A stretch of DNA of 64,000 nt from Rallus limicola (Eukaryota; Chordata; Aves; Gruiformes; Rallidae). The position numbers were made by a program, and so were the translations under genes. This document shows, one piece after another, positions 14,201-29,200 of the stretch (the first letter of the stretch is position 1; each line of letters begins with the position of its first letter). The DNA lies in assembly GCA_022605955.1 (NCBI GenBank), contig JAKCOZ010000003.1, positions 43,860,761 to 43,924,760 of the forward strand, written 5' to 3'. The notes under the pieces were generated by a model, which was not told the origin of the DNA, did not search any database, and was given only the letters and a program-made list of their open reading frames with translations.

Positions 14201-17200
14201 ATTTCTGTTATGGTTTTATCAAATGTTATATTAGTTCTAAAAACTTTGATTTTAAGTCTCTCTTGTCTGGATGGTAGTCCCTCCAATGAATAAGTTTTTT
14301 ATTTTTATATTGTATTGACAGTAAGTAGCAGCTGGAATATTAGTTGCCTTTTTTTTTTTAACTCTTCCCCACAGCAGATTAATATTCCATGCACCTAACT
14401 AGCCGTTACAGCTGTAATACAAAACCCAATGAAAACTTCAGTGCCAGCTTGCATGCTGAAAAGGCTTGTCAGTCTTAATTTTTGCCAGAATTACATTGAC
14501 TTTTCTTACTGTGTGTTCCCATGTCATTCAGTCTGAATGAATATGGCTTAATAAGAAGAACAGGAGGATAGAACACTGTGTCAGGGCTCTAATGACACTA
14601 TGTAAATTCCTCACAAAACCTACTTTAGGTGTTATTTTTGAAAAGCTATTGTGTAGGTGGAGTATTGCCCCTTTTTTATTTGATATGAATAAAATGCTCA
14701 GTATGTTTGCATATTTTCTGAGATTGAAAAGTCTGAACTGAATGCCCTAGAGCAAAAAAGGATGATATTGTATCTGTAAAACAGTGTGTTTTTCAGATTT
14801 TTGTAGTTAAAATTATGTGAGTAAATTAGTGTAATTTGGAAGGGAAATGGAATCCTGTGGTGACAAACAAATGAAAACCCAACACCCTGTAAGCTGAGGC
14901 ATTCAGGGAGAGCTTACCTAACACTGCTGTTTTCAGATTTGCTCTGTCAGAGTTACAAACTGAAGTCATCTGACTTTGATTTTCTCCATGGGGTGAAGAT
15001 AGCATGTGCTCTGAGGCCTGTCTCTTGATGTTTTGTGTTTTGATGACCAGGCTTCTTAACTCCTTTCAGTTGAGGTTCCACCTCTCAATGGTCTCTGGTT
15101 CTCCAGCTTCAAGGCACAATGTCCGTCTGACACAGCAGTGCAGCCAGCAATACATGTGTCTTTCAGAAACTCTGCCTGGCATGTCTTGGCATCATTAGAC
15201 CGTGACTTGGCTGTTAAGTTTGAAATAGGGGATCCTGGAGGAAAACCTATGTAGCTTTTCCCTGCAGTGTTTCTCAAAGAGTTGTGCTGAGCTATGCCAA
15301 GGGCTTGCTCTCTAGAGGCTATAAAGAGTAGGTAGCAGTGGCACTCCAACCAGGCTCGACACACACAGATTGCTGTATGTACCCAGGTGTAGTAGGAAGG
15401 AGAAGAAGCTATCCTCTAGCATGTAGCAATTGAACAATCAGATGGATCTCCAAACTTCATTGGAAGTTTAAAATACACTTGACATTGTCATCTGCTGACT
15501 TGAACTTTACTTGCTCTTGTTTGTGATTAAGTATCATGTTATTCTCAGAAATGTCTAGTTCCATTTTAGTTACAATGTTATAATCAAGTGGCCATGTAAA
15601 ATAGCACAGGTCACTGAGAATAGTTCTGTTATTGCATTTTTTATTAAACAAGACACGATACCTCACCCACTCAGTCAGAATCACTTGAAACAGCAGCATA
15701 TCTCAAAAGGTGGATTCTCAGGAGTCCTTTTTTCCCAAGAAAGCTTGTAGGAAACACTGACCTCTTTTAATTAATTACAACAAAGTTAGAAAGTAATTAT
15801 TCCACACAAAAATAGATAACTTCAAGTGTGTAGTGAAATTGCTACAGCTTAAGGGACGTTAGATGGGCAACATAAACTTTGGCACAATAATAGCTTTTTT
15901 TCCTCTGTTGGGATGTGTTTTGAAACAACATTTTAATCCCATTAGCATCCCTTTTCAAAATGGTTATTTTCGTATTTGGATGCAGGAATGACAGTCTTTT
16001 GTCTACTTCCAGTTCAGAATTTCGTCCTTGTTATTGATATTGACAACTTCTAAATGCTCTAGGCCTTGTGCAGTTAGAGCAGTTAGCAATTAAATAAACT
16101 TCTCAGACTTCGAGTGCAGATTTCCCAGTATTACTGCTTATAATGAAGTGCAGTATGCTGCATGTTCCGAAACTGTCTGTGTTGGAAGAGGCTGAGAGGC
16201 CACCTCTTAAGTAGGGCAGCCATCATTATGGGTTTAGTTTGGTTTTTAACGGCTGTGATTAATTCATAAATATTTTGCTGTACTTAACTGCTGTCTTCTA
16301 AAAGTAGACTGTCAATATGAGCATCTCCAAATGCATTTACCTTCTCAGCACAATAAGTTTAAAACGATGTAATTTACAATCGTCAGTCATTTCAAACAAA
16401 AACCTAGGATTGCTTAATTATCTAGGTATGGCAGGTGATCATAATTTCTCCTGAATTCTGTGCAGAATAATTACACACTAATGGTTTTCAACATCTCATC
16501 TGTTTTTCCCCAAAAACAATGCATGGAAAGGATATGCCTAAGGCAGCTGTTTTACTCACTGCGTGTTTAAAATGACAGAATTTTGGAAATGCTTGAGCTT
16601 AACAAATAGTTATTGAGTAGAGAAAATTGCTGGGCTATAGGTCATTGCTGAAATGGGGAAACTGCATTATGTGCATTGCTGTTACAGTCCACCAAAATCA
16701 TTTTAAGTAAGGAAGATTGGGGAAGGTGAAACAAATTTAGAGGTTAGAAGAAAAGACTGACTTAATACAAAAGACATTTCTTTCATTGGATACAATTACA
16801 GGAAGGAACATGTAATTCATGGAACGTGTCTGAGGTGTAATTGGGAAGATTGATCAAAAGATATAATAGGCCACTTTGAGATCTGACATGGTTTATGAGC
16901 AAGAAAGGCAGCTACTTAATGGGAAACATTTGGAAAACAAAATTGCCCACTTTTAAAGTAAACTTTTTGCTCTCTTCTATCTTCCTCTGATAGACTTGAT
17001 AACGGGTTCTGCTGAGCATTCTGCTAAGTTTAATGCATAGCATCAGTATTTTTACAGAAGATGCTTCCAAAACAGTTCAGAAATAATAAGACAATAGAAG
17101 CATCTTCACATGTTTGGCAAAGTATATAGTGCATAATTTTAACAAAGTTAATGAAAGTAAACATCATGATTTTAATCTTCGTAATGAAAGCAAGCTTTGC

Positions 17201-20200
17201 ATGGGGAAAGACAAAGTATCGATACATTGGTTTTGCTTGGCAGCAGTTTTAAGTGCTGATGTCTTTTGGTATAAGGTGTACGTTTGCAAGAAGACTGTTG
17301 TTATTCTGGGATTTCTTCTGTTGCAAATAATATGCTAGTATTCCATTCTAACATGAATGAAAGGCATTGTTTGAGCTGCTGGTTCACCACCTGACACTTG
17401 AATAGGAAACATTTAAATGGAAACAGGGACGTGTATTTTCTGAGCCTTGCTGTGTAAGGGTGGGAGGGTAATCATTTCCTGTTGGACTGTGCACTCCAGC
17501 CTCAGAGGTTACTCATAAGAACTGCATCACTTCCCATTATGATCATCCTCATTTCAGCAGCACTTGTGCATTCAACACATGGTTTCTGGTTATGATGTTA
17601 TGAGGGTGGAGTGGTTGCATCTATTCACCTTTCATTTGTGTGTTGATGTGGCATTTATATTAAGTAGGAGTAATTTTTTTTTCTGATTTTTTTTTTCTTG
17701 TGTCACCAGTGCACCTATTCCATTCTTCCATCGCTGTGCTCCTGTGAACATTTCCTGCTATGCCAAGTTTGCAGAGGCCCTGATCACCTTTGTCAGTGAC
17801 AGTAGTGTCTTACACAGGCTGATTAGTGGAGTTATGACCAGCAAAGAGATTATAATGGGACTTTGCTTGTTATCACTAGGTAATTGTTTTTCTCATTACT
17901 AGCTATTTCTTAGTACTGCATTAGGAGATTGTTAACACCCTCTAACCACAATATGAGCAAAAAAATGTATTATAGCAATGAGCCCTTAGAAAATGGTTCA
18001 GAATACTTTTTTAAATGTTATTTGACAAATGAATAACTTAATCAAAAGCAATATACATATGAATTCTTGTTTTTCTCCTCCAGTGATTGAGACACAGAGG
18101 ATGTGGCAGTTGATTAGGCAACATTAGTTTTGGACTAGTTAACAAAGCATCCCCATCAACCTCATTTTTATTATAATATTCACCTTTCCTTTTCTGCTAT
18201 TCAACTTCAGCTAACCCAAGTCTGAATAAACCCTTTCCAAGTAAAAAGGACAGGGTGAGAAGTGCACAATAACGCACTCTAAAATGAGGTGGGGTGTAGT
18301 TTGTTTCATTTGACTTACTTGTGCAGGGATATGAGAACTTTCAAAGGGGAAATAACAAAGTTAGGTGCCTATCTGTTGTACTATGTGTTACTCCATTTTT
18401 TCCCTTCTCTCAAAGTTTAAAAATCTCAGCCTTGCCTGAAGAGCTGGGAATTCCCAGCAGTATAGAGGCGCTGAATAGTTTCTGCAGGTGTGAGATGCCG
18501 CCGACCCATGGAGTTGACACATTGCACTACACTGAAGTGCTCTTTTAACAAATTCTTGTGAACAAAGGTGTAATTCTAGACACCTTGATAAATTACTTTT
18601 CTCATAAGTTCGTGTCAGTCCTACTGAGTATAAAAGCTGAAATCCTGACACTGAATTCAAGTGTCTGGACGATGCACTCAGTCGCATGCTCTGGCTTGGC
18701 TGGCCCTGTGTGGAGCCAGGAGTTGGACTCCATGATCCTTATGTGGGTCCCTTCCAACTCAGAATATTCTGTGTTTCTAAAACAGGAAAGTCCAGTTATC
18801 ATCCGTGTATATAAGCAGTGTGTAGTTTTGAAAGAACCAGTGCAAAGCTGTATCAGATGAATTCCTCTGTTTTCAGTCTGTCTTTGTGGCTTAAAAAAAA
18901 GGGAGGCTAGGCATCAGTAAAAATAACCCCATGAAAGACCATTGAGTGTCTTTTCAACTACAACTGGAAAGCTGTTTATTCTTCCATGTCAACAGATGCA
19001 GTATTTGGTAATAATGGTAGAAAGACCATTCCAAATATGAAAGTGACTGATTAGAATTGCTACTGTTGGGTTAGAGTCAAAAATTTTACAGAGTTTTACA
19101 TACAGTTAATTTAGAAAATAATTTTCATACCTTCATGGTTAAATAAAATTTACTTACCTTTTAAACAACAGGTAAGATTGTGTGATATAGGCAGGTTCCA
19201 GTGGTTTTCATGTAACTGCTGTACAGAAATTAGTGTGTGCAAAAGTATGTGCATGTGCACTTACAGTACTCACTACAGCTTAGTTGGCTGAGATTGTAGA
19301 GGGCTTTTTGGCATGCACTTCCTCAATGGCAGTTGAACTGTATGAGCGAGGCTTATGAAAGAATTAATTTTGAATCTTGAAAATATAGTAGGTTTTATTT
19401 TTACTGGTATGACATTTTGGAATACACAGATGTCACATTATCTGCACTTATTTGACAAGCATATTTGAGTGCCAATTCTGCTCTCATCCTCAGGAGCTGT
19501 GCTCCTATTACTAGACTCAGAACACTGTCACATCTTGCTGTCTGTTTTGTTGTTGTCTAAATACACTTCTGTCTGTATGTACACATTATATGTCTTGTAT
19601 TTAATGTACCATGTAAATGTATTTATGCTGTCTTTGTTTCAATTAGCAGTATAAAAGCTGAGGGTTTTAGAGGTATCTTTTTCCTTAACTGTCTGTGCAG
19701 TGAGTTTGTAAGCCTCAGAAAATAAATCTCTGTCTAAAATGTCTGTTAGGAAGCATTTAGTGCAGTGGGAGAGTTAGTAATGCTATTTCTACTTGAAATA
19801 ATTACTCTATTTGTCTTCTTTTGCAGTATTGTCCATGATTTTGATGGTTATAATCAGGTACATTTCAAGAGTACTTGTATGGATTTTAACAATTCTTGTC
19901 ATTCTGGGATCACTTGGTAAGTCCTGTTTGTCTCTCAATTTCTGAATGCCCAGTTCTAATTTTTGCACCCTGTGTCCTTGGGCCAGCTACATCCTGCACA
20001 TATCTTGGTCCCTGCAATTCCCTTCAGCTTTCCTTTGAGTGCTTAGCAAGACAAACCTTAAAAATGTAACCTTTGTAATTGCAGTCTTCCCCAGAGAATA
20101 CGTGGCTCCTTAGAGATTTGCTGCACTTCCTGCTTGGCTGGCAAGCTTCTTGTCAGCCTGACTAAAGCCTATGGAGGCAATACAGGATATTTCTCACAGC

Positions 20201-23200
20201 ACCTGTATCACAGCCCTAAATGTACCCTTCTTCTTAACGTGCCTTCCAAAACTGTGAGCAATAAAGCTAGTTTGGCTTGGCGTATTCAGGTGTGCAGGAA
20301 TCAAAGGGCAGCTATTGTTCATGCAGCTTCAGAGGACCCGTGGGATGTAGATGTGTCCATACAACCATGATGGGTTCATCAGCCATTTCGGTCCTCTGTA
20401 GGTGTATCTAAAATCTGTTCTTGGGAGGAGGAAGCAGCAGTGCTTTTCTAGCATTTCTAATCAAATCCTTCTATTTCCATATGACTCAGAAAGTTCTGCA
20501 TGACCTAGGTCGTGTATGAATGCCATGCTATCTTGGGAATAGCCAAAGATTGTCGTGTCCAAAATTATTTCTCATGTATGAAGATCTTTATCATAATTAC
20601 TTTTTACATAAGTAAAAGTAAAGTTTTCTGTTACTGATACTCAGCAGCAAAGCCAAAATGTATGGGCAGAGGATTGTAGGCAATGAATAAAAATAGAATA
20701 ATTAAATTGGGAAGTACTAGCAATTTAATTGTTGTAATGCATGACTGCAGGGAATAGAAAGGAATTAGCAGACCATCTATGTCTTTTCAGGATCACATGG
20801 GTTTTCTGCTTGCTGTTCACAGGATCTCTGACCACAGAAAAGGGGAAATAATAGATTTTTTTTTTTCCCCATTTATATTCTCTTTAGAAGCTAAGCAACT
20901 GTGTTGAGTGAAAGAGTTGAATAACTTATTTCCATCTGTTATTATGTTCCAAAAAACTATCCATTACACAGACTGAATAAGAACATGTCATTTGTGGGAC
21001 ATACTGCTTATTCGGTATTCACTGTTTGTTTAGGGGATGCCAAAAGAGCATCCTCTGTTTTAGACCTGAAGTATGTACCTTCAGCAGAAACTGAACGCTT
21101 AGGTGGCTGGTTCGGAAATAACAGCAGTACAGAGAAAGGTACTTGAAAGAGACACTCAAATGTCTCCCTGACGGATTTGAGTCTTCTATTTAAGAAAGGT
21201 TCTGTCTTGGTAAGGTAGCTAGAATACGAGAATGAAAGTCCGGCCACAAGGCTAGGGTCAGAAGATGATACCTCACATTGGGCTCTTGAGCTTTTCACTG
21301 ATGTCCTTCCCAGTGTCCAAAAGACACAGTCTGATGCAGGTTTAGCTATGTGTCTTTAAACACAGGTGCTGTTTTCAGGACTGTTCTTTCTATTCTTGGT
21401 TAGTCTTCCCAGGTGTTGTAGACTCCTTTTGTTCCTCTTGTTATTTTGCGTCCTAATCCAAAGGTCCTTCTCCATTTCCCCTCCTAAATTGTCACTCCCT
21501 TCCATATTATACACATATATGTCCTATCTCATAACTCTCATCTTTTTGGTCCTCTGTTGTTAGAGCTCCCCATCAGGTCTTTTCATGCACTTCACCCTAA
21601 CACACACAAAGCTGAAGACTCTCAAGTGATCACAGCCAGTTGAGACTGTGAAAAGAGTATATCCATTTGAGAAGAGGACAGCTCTCCATCTTCACAAATT
21701 CCTGTTGGGCCCTTGAGCATTCTGTACCAGACTAGACTTTAAAGAACATGTGTCACATAGAAGGAGCCTCTTTCAGTTACCCTTTTTTTTTTTTTTTTAT
21801 CCCTCTAAAACACAGGTGGTACAGGAGTCCTGTGGTGGCTCTATGCTAAGCAGCGAATATCTGCCAGTGCTGTTGAGAGTCAAATAGCCAAAGACAATCT
21901 TCAGGCTCTTCTAATCTATGCTATTTCAGCTACAGTCTTCACGGTATGCTTTGCTAATGACTGTATTGTTTTCTTGTTCTGTCTTCGTGATTGTCTTTTT
22001 ATTTTTGTTCAGGTAGAAGTTCTATATTGCACACATTTTTGAAGAGCTTATTTCTACTGCAATCTCTGTTGTGGAGTTTTGGTGGTTTTGGGTGGGTTTT
22101 TTCCCCTATATTTTTCTTCCAGGCATTGTTCTGTAATATCTGGTTTTGAGTCAGGAGAGGGTTCCTGACCCTGCAGCTACTCTCCTCTATGGTAAAATGT
22201 CCAGAGGCTTCTGTGAATGGGTGCAGTATTAGGCTCCTGATCCCATTTCACTTATGAAATTTTTCTTAGGTTCCCAGTTCAGAGGTACTTCACTATTTCA
22301 GTTTATTTGAAAGTCCTTTAGACAATTTCTACTTCGGAAATCAGTTCCCAAAACAAACAGAAGGGTTGTGAATTAAAATACTAAAAATTATTACAGAACC
22401 AAATTATCTTCAGGCCTTGTTGTTATTTTGAAGCTGCTTTACTACTAAAAACTGTCCATGTTTGACTGACTGACACGACAAATCCACCACGTTGTCCAAC
22501 TACAGATGTTAAATTGTAGTTTTTGTTAAATCTTGCCAATTTCACTGGTTTGTAAAGCGTAATTGAGGACAGAATCTAGTCTAATCTCATAAACCTGTGT
22601 CTGATGATGATTCCAAATACATAATTATGAGATTAGAATTCCCCAAAAGTATAATTTGGAAAACAATTTATCAGCAGAAGTAGCTGACAGCAGTTTTAGA
22701 TTTTGATCTTGTGATCTTACAGGTAGACCACATGTTTTTTGGAGCAGAGGAAGTTCCATGTGAATAGAAAAAGCAGCTTTTTCACTGTGAGGGTGACAGA
22801 GCACTGGCACAGGCTGCCCAGAGAGGCTTTGGAGTCTCCTGTGGGATTTAGTCTGGGTGATCCTGCTCTGGCAGGGGTTTGGACTAGGTGATCTTTTGAG
22901 GTCCCTTCCACCTCCTAAAGTTCTGTGATTTATTTGCTGTGTTTGAGTATCCTAGCAGTGCAAATTGATAGGCTGCTTATTTTTCAATTCTTTAAACTGT
23001 AATCTGGAAATTTGTCCCTCTAGGTTATCTTGTTCTTGATAATGTTAATTATGCGCAAACGAGTAGCTCTCACCATTGCCTTGTTCCACGTGGCTGGCAA
23101 GGTATTCATTCACCTGCCACTGCTAGTCTTCCAGCCGTTTTGGACATTCTTTGTGCTTATCCTGTTCTGGACATATTGGATCACAGTCCTGCTTTTCCTT

Positions 23201-26200
23201 GGTACTACAGGTAAGTAGCTACAAGGCTGATTTTACATAAATTCCGCTTAATTTTTGTATAATTTCAGGCAGAGTTGGTTAAAAAGCATGCAGGAACCTC
23301 TAGAAGAACATATTATGGGTTGGTGGTTGTCTGCTTCAGTGACTTCAGGGCACTTGTTTCCAGAAAGTTGTGCATTTAAATCTGCATTCCCAGTATGTTA
23401 CTTTGTGCCTCTGATTTTATATAAGCAAGTAAAAAACAGCTAATCTTAATCTCAAAACGTTATTGTATTCTAGCCAGTCCTCACACAAATGAAGACATCG
23501 GTACTAAAGGGCTGTTGCACACGTTTGCTGCCTTACAAACTGTAAATGCACTTGGAATAGTTCAGGTGTTCTTAGTATTATTTCAGCAATGTCCAGGATT
23601 ATTATGGTGACTTTTTTGCTGTTTGTACACCATATTCTGAGAGCAGGCAGCATGCTCTCAATTTCTGCTTGCTGTGAGTTACATAGTAGATGAGAGCTTT
23701 GTGTTCAGGGTCTGATGAGAGCTTCTAGGAATTAACCATATAGGTTCAACTCTTAGTTACTTCAGTAGAGAAGCCTGGCAACTGCTTTTTCAAATGGGAG
23801 ATGCCTGTGCTCTTTTGCAGTTAACTTGAATACAATAGAGACCATAATTCATTATTAAATCCTTAGAATTTTGAAATTTATTATTTACTGCTTGTGCAAA
23901 AGAAGCAGTGCTTCAGGTCGCAGAGCTATTTCAGTATAATAGAAGAGAATTTATTTTTTTTTCATAGCCTGAATTCCTAGCAAGTGATGGAGGTAATAGA
24001 ATTCACATGTTCCTGTTCTTATTACTGTTGAAATTTTTAACTTTCATTACATGCTGTGCTATGTGCAGAAAATGTTTGCCTCTGGTAGCGAGTTAAGTCT
24101 CAGTCCCATGCTTCACTCTGTGAGTTAAAGACTACTGCACAGGGACTAAATTTGTAGCAGAATTTAGGCTGATGATATGTTTTTCTGACAGAACTCTTCA
24201 ACTGATCTTGATTCTGCAAAGACCAAGTTATGCTTTAGTTTTATATACACTCAGTATCTTCACTGATACCAGTTAAACAAAAATCTTTGTGCAGATAGGG
24301 CTAGATCTTTTTCAGTCCAAACCAGGAGAACTGCAAGTGTGTATTATCTGTGTATGAGATGAAGCCTACACTTACAAAAGAGCTTGTTCACTAAAACCAA
24401 AATTATTTCAGTATTTTAGTTCGTTCACAAGAAAATCCTGATTTGTTTTTTTATATAAGCATAAGAGCGTAGCTAATAAGGTAGAGAAGGTACTATCAAT
24501 GCTAAGTCTAAACTGTGGTTTTCAAGGTAAGAGTTTTATACACATCATGTTGCTTTCAGTACTTTTTCTCAATCTCATTGGCTGTTAGCACAACTGCTGT
24601 GTAAGATGAAACATCTTTGTGTGGGTTAACACACTGGAAGAGGGCTTCTGTCCTAGGATGATTCTGACATGTCCTGTCAGTCTCAACACATGATATCACT
24701 GTTCAGATGAGACAGAGGCACTGTATTTCTGAATGCATGAAATCATATGTTTAGAATCTCTGAAGCTGCTGCTTATTTCTATAAATACCTCTAAAGCTGC
24801 AAATATTGTTGAAATACAAACACAAAGACTTACCATAAGGAGAACGAAAGTGATTGTTAATGTTGGCATCCAGATGCAAGGAGCTATGAAGTGTAATACT
24901 GATTCTGACTGTGTGAATAATATCAACAGAGCTGCAGTCTGAAATTAAGAATGACTAAGATAGGGTTTTATTATGTTTAATTATAAGAATTCTTGCTACT
25001 TGGTGGTGGTTAGTTTTGGAAATGTTCACCACCTAGCTATAAATTAAAAGAAGTGTTGTGGGATTTTGAGTACACAAGATAATTTTTTTAGTGCTTTTTT
25101 CAAATGCCATTATACTGATTGTCTCAAAAGCTGTGTAATTCTGAACAGGATTCCTAAACATGACATTTAGTAGTGTTGGTAGATGCTAGAGGGGTTCTGC
25201 TGTAGGCCGTTATGAACTGCTACCGTCATCCTGCTTCCTTGTTTGAGTGATGCAGGCACCATTTTCTTTTTTGCCTTCATTTACTTCTAGGCAGTCCTGT
25301 TCCAAACGAAGAAGGATTTGTTGAATTTCGGATGGTAGGACCTTTGAAATACATGTGGTGGTACCACGTAGTGGGGCTGATCTGGATCAGCGAGTTTATC
25401 CTTGCCTGTCAGCAGATGACAGTAGCCGGAGCTGTTGTGACGTACTATTTTACACGGTAAGGTCAACCTCGTTCTACTACGAGCAGCCTAGAAATGGAAT
25501 TAGTGGAAATATTGAGGGTCACAGCTTTTGGGGAGAATACTTGCTTCCTTCCTGAAAGTTGGAGAGCAGTTGAATTGTTCTGACTTGAAATCATGTCAAG
25601 TCTGAAAAAACCTGTTTTACTTAGTATGGATGATATTTTTGATACTTAGGACTTCAGCCTTCTTTGCCTTGTAACTTGTGCACATTGTGTAGACACAAGT
25701 GATTGTTTACAAAGCAGAATGCACCTGGAATATCATCTGTAATGCTAATAATTACTGCTAATAAGCTCAGTAGAGATAAAAAAGCAGTGAAAGAAGTTAC
25801 ATTAATTGCAAAACAGTGCCCTTTAAATTACTTACAGTAGTTCATTAATTTTTCTTACAGAAGATCACTTAAGGTGTTATTAGAGTCATGGATACATTAT
25901 GGCTTTATATATGCTAGAATCATGTTAATAGAGTCGTTCATAGACAACGTGGATTCTGACTGCATCATGTTAAAACATAACACATACAAAACACGTGTCC
26001 ATTAAAGGTCCGTATTTCATTACTATATTTGTGTACTAAATTGTGTATTGAGGCATACTTCATGCTGGCTATTCTGCATGTATCTGCTAACTGTTTGAGA
26101 AGGCAGTAATGGTTATTAAGCAGTGGTTTTAGCAACTTCAGGCATGAGAATTTTGCTTCACAGAGGTAAGAAACTGATTCCAGAACCACAAACTTAGCTT

Positions 26201-29200
26201 TGGGGTTTCAGTCTCTAGTTTTTGAAAAAATTTTCTGAAATTGCTTAAACTGTACCTTAAATAAGTGAAAAATTTAAGTTCTAGTTTCATCCATTCAGGA
26301 CTCAGGTTTTTCAGAAAAAAAAAAAGAGATTTTTGTTAGTATTTCATGAGAATAAATGATACTTCAGTCATGTAAAGTATTAGATTGTGATATGTAGAGC
26401 AGAACCATGGCAAGATTTTTAGTACGGCAAAGAAGTAAGTATACTAATATCCATGTTACTAAAGTATAGTTTAATGAAACCTCTCTTAAGAGTCATCCTA
26501 GATAACTTCCTAAACAGCACCACTGCTCTCCAAAGTGCCAGATCATTGTTCAAGGACTAGATGAGTCATTTTATTTCAGATGTTTTCAAAGTCTTTTCCG
26601 AATAATGTAAATAATAAAGAACAGCATGGGTGGGAGGTGTTGACAAGATACTTAGCATAGGTGGTTTACTTAGGAAAGGAAAACCAAGATGTTGGAGTAA
26701 TGCTATCCCCAAGAAATATCCTAAATACACATGTAGTTCAGCTAGCGGGTTTTGGTATGTATTTTTAATATTTCATATGAACAATATTTTATATAAAAAT
26801 TTATAATGATATCCAGAAGCAACACTCTATCCTTTCCCTGTGCTTTTATCTTTTTTTAAATTGATTTTTTATATCTTGCAGGCAAAAAATTTTCAAGTGC
26901 ATGATTGAGATCACAAATGTTTAATTGGTTTGTCTTCTTAATTGAGACTTTTATGTGAATTACGTTTGACTCCTTATCTCTCCTAGTATTTAAAACAATA
27001 TCAAAGGCCAGGAATTAATTTACTGTGTTGACAGAAATTTTGTTATTAATGATGAAATCTTCCAAAATACCAATGAAACACGTCTGTGAAGTTATTACAT
27101 GATGTTACAGGGTTGTAATCCTGTGAATAATTAAATGAGATTGAGTAACAACTAGGAAAATACAGAGGAGAGAGGAATAACATTGAAATAGGTGACTTCA
27201 GAATGTGTATGCTTCATCTGTAAACTTATATATTTTGTATCACCTGAGGGTGAATGATTTTTGTTTACCTTATCATTCCATAACAGGAATTTTATCTTAA
27301 GTTAGCAGGTACCCATTTCTCTCTACTCAGCCTTTCCTGCATATTTAGGTACAATTCTAATATGAAAACTGAAAGGAAAAGGCAGTAATTTTGACTTCCC
27401 CCTTATGTTGCATATTAGCAGCTTTCCACAGCAAATGAGGTGAAGTTGTCTATGGAAAAATATTTTATATATGCTCACTGCTCATTAACCTTAGCCTGAT
27501 GGCTTCCTTTCAACTCAGGCAATAACAGACCTCAAGGTGTTCTGCATTACAAACTCTGCCCTCAAGGAGGAGGGAGTGCCTGGGTTGTGTGAGGATGAGG
27601 TTCAGACCTTTTGTGTGACTGTGCCCCACCTGAGTTCTGTAAGTTAATTGGAAGAAAAAAGTACAGTGTAACACTATTTTAATCATTAACCCTTCACAAT
27701 TAAGTTATGCAGATGTTAGTTTCATTGAATTAAGACTCCGCTTTTTTTATCTTTTTGAATGAAACTCAGGTGAAAGTAAGTTTCTCCCAAAATGGGGAGA
27801 TATTTTCTGTTGGAAATATTAGAATTTGTTCCTTTAATATCCTTAGTATTACGTTCCTATTTCCAATAAAGAAGAATTATTTTAATGTTGAATGAAGCCG
27901 TTCTTTGAGAGAAAAACAGAAGTGTCTTCCTTGGTAGGAAGTGTAAATAAAAGCTTTAAGAGGGAATTGCTTCAAAACTGTAAAAGTCAATATTCATCTG
28001 ATTGACTAAAAAATACTCTAGCCAAGTTGCAGTAAATCCGCTTGTTTCAAGGCTTAATCTCTGGTTCCTTGTAGTAGCTAGATCAGGAATGCAAAACATC
28101 TGAAAGAAGACTTTACCTAATAAATAGCAATAAGAATGTCATCTCCAAAGCCTCAACAAAGACCTAAAACACAACAGGAGAGATGAGGAAGGCAAGTTTG
28201 TCTGTAGTCCGACTGAAAAGATTTTAGCTTTATTTCTTGCTTTTCGAGGAGGTTTTTAAAGGCACACCATCAAATGTAGTTTTATAGAAACTGCTATGCT
28301 GTAGCTGTAGCAGTAATGTAGCCAACTACAAGTAAGAGTTCCCTTAAGACATACCGATTCCTTATCCCTTTGCCATTACTGCATTAGAGCCAAAACTGGG
28401 ACTCACACAGACGGTCAGCATGGAGCGGGTAATACGTGCTGAAGGCTAGCATAAGCATAACACTCTCCTTTTGCACATTAGTTTACTGGGAACTTGAATT
28501 GCTTCTAGATGATTCTGAATACAAACTGATAGTTCTGCTTTGCTCTTTTTCTCTTTTCAACAGGGAGAAAAGGAATCTGCCGTTCACTCCTATTCTGGCC
28601 TCTGTTAATCGCCTTGTTTGTTACCACCTAGGAACGGTGGCAAAGGGGTCTTTCATTATCACGCTAGTGAAGATACCACGAATGATACTAATGTATATTC
28701 ACACACAGCTCAAAGGAAAAGTAAGACACATAGATTCCTTTTTCTTACCAAAGTGCAATGACTAATGTATTTACAACTAATATCATTTTACTTGTGCATG
28801 GGCTGGAAGTCTTGAAATACTTGGTCATTAAAGTACCATAGGATTGAGAGGGCCTGCTTAAGTTACCAAAATGAGTGTCCATTGCTGAAACACAAGGAAT
28901 ATTGATTGTTTTCTTAAGATCTGTTGGGTTTACTCTTTATCTTTGTTTCCCCACGTTCCGTGAATTCCTAGGAAAATGCTTGTGCTCGCTGTATGCTCAA
29001 AGCCTGCATCTGCTGCCTTTGGTGTCTAGAGAAGTGCCTGACCTACTTAAATCAGGTAAGATTTTTAATATTCAAGTTCTGTGCAAGGGCTGATAAATAT
29101 ATGTGATTCCCAGAATGCAGTCTGAGGCTGACACATAAGCTATCATACTTTGAAACTGAACTTCAATGAAGGTATTTTAGTCTTGTCTCCATTACTGAAA

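Larger units (their letters stand above)
17880..23023 (+). other. SLC44A1: SLC44A1 introns around exons 19827 and 21816
   Basis: Three introns (17880-19826, 19917-21815, 21944-23023). They hold CR1 ends at 18648 and 22739 and a 17-T tract at about 21782-21798 that acts as part of the acceptor of exon 21816. Nothing else is recognised. Confidence 0.85.
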
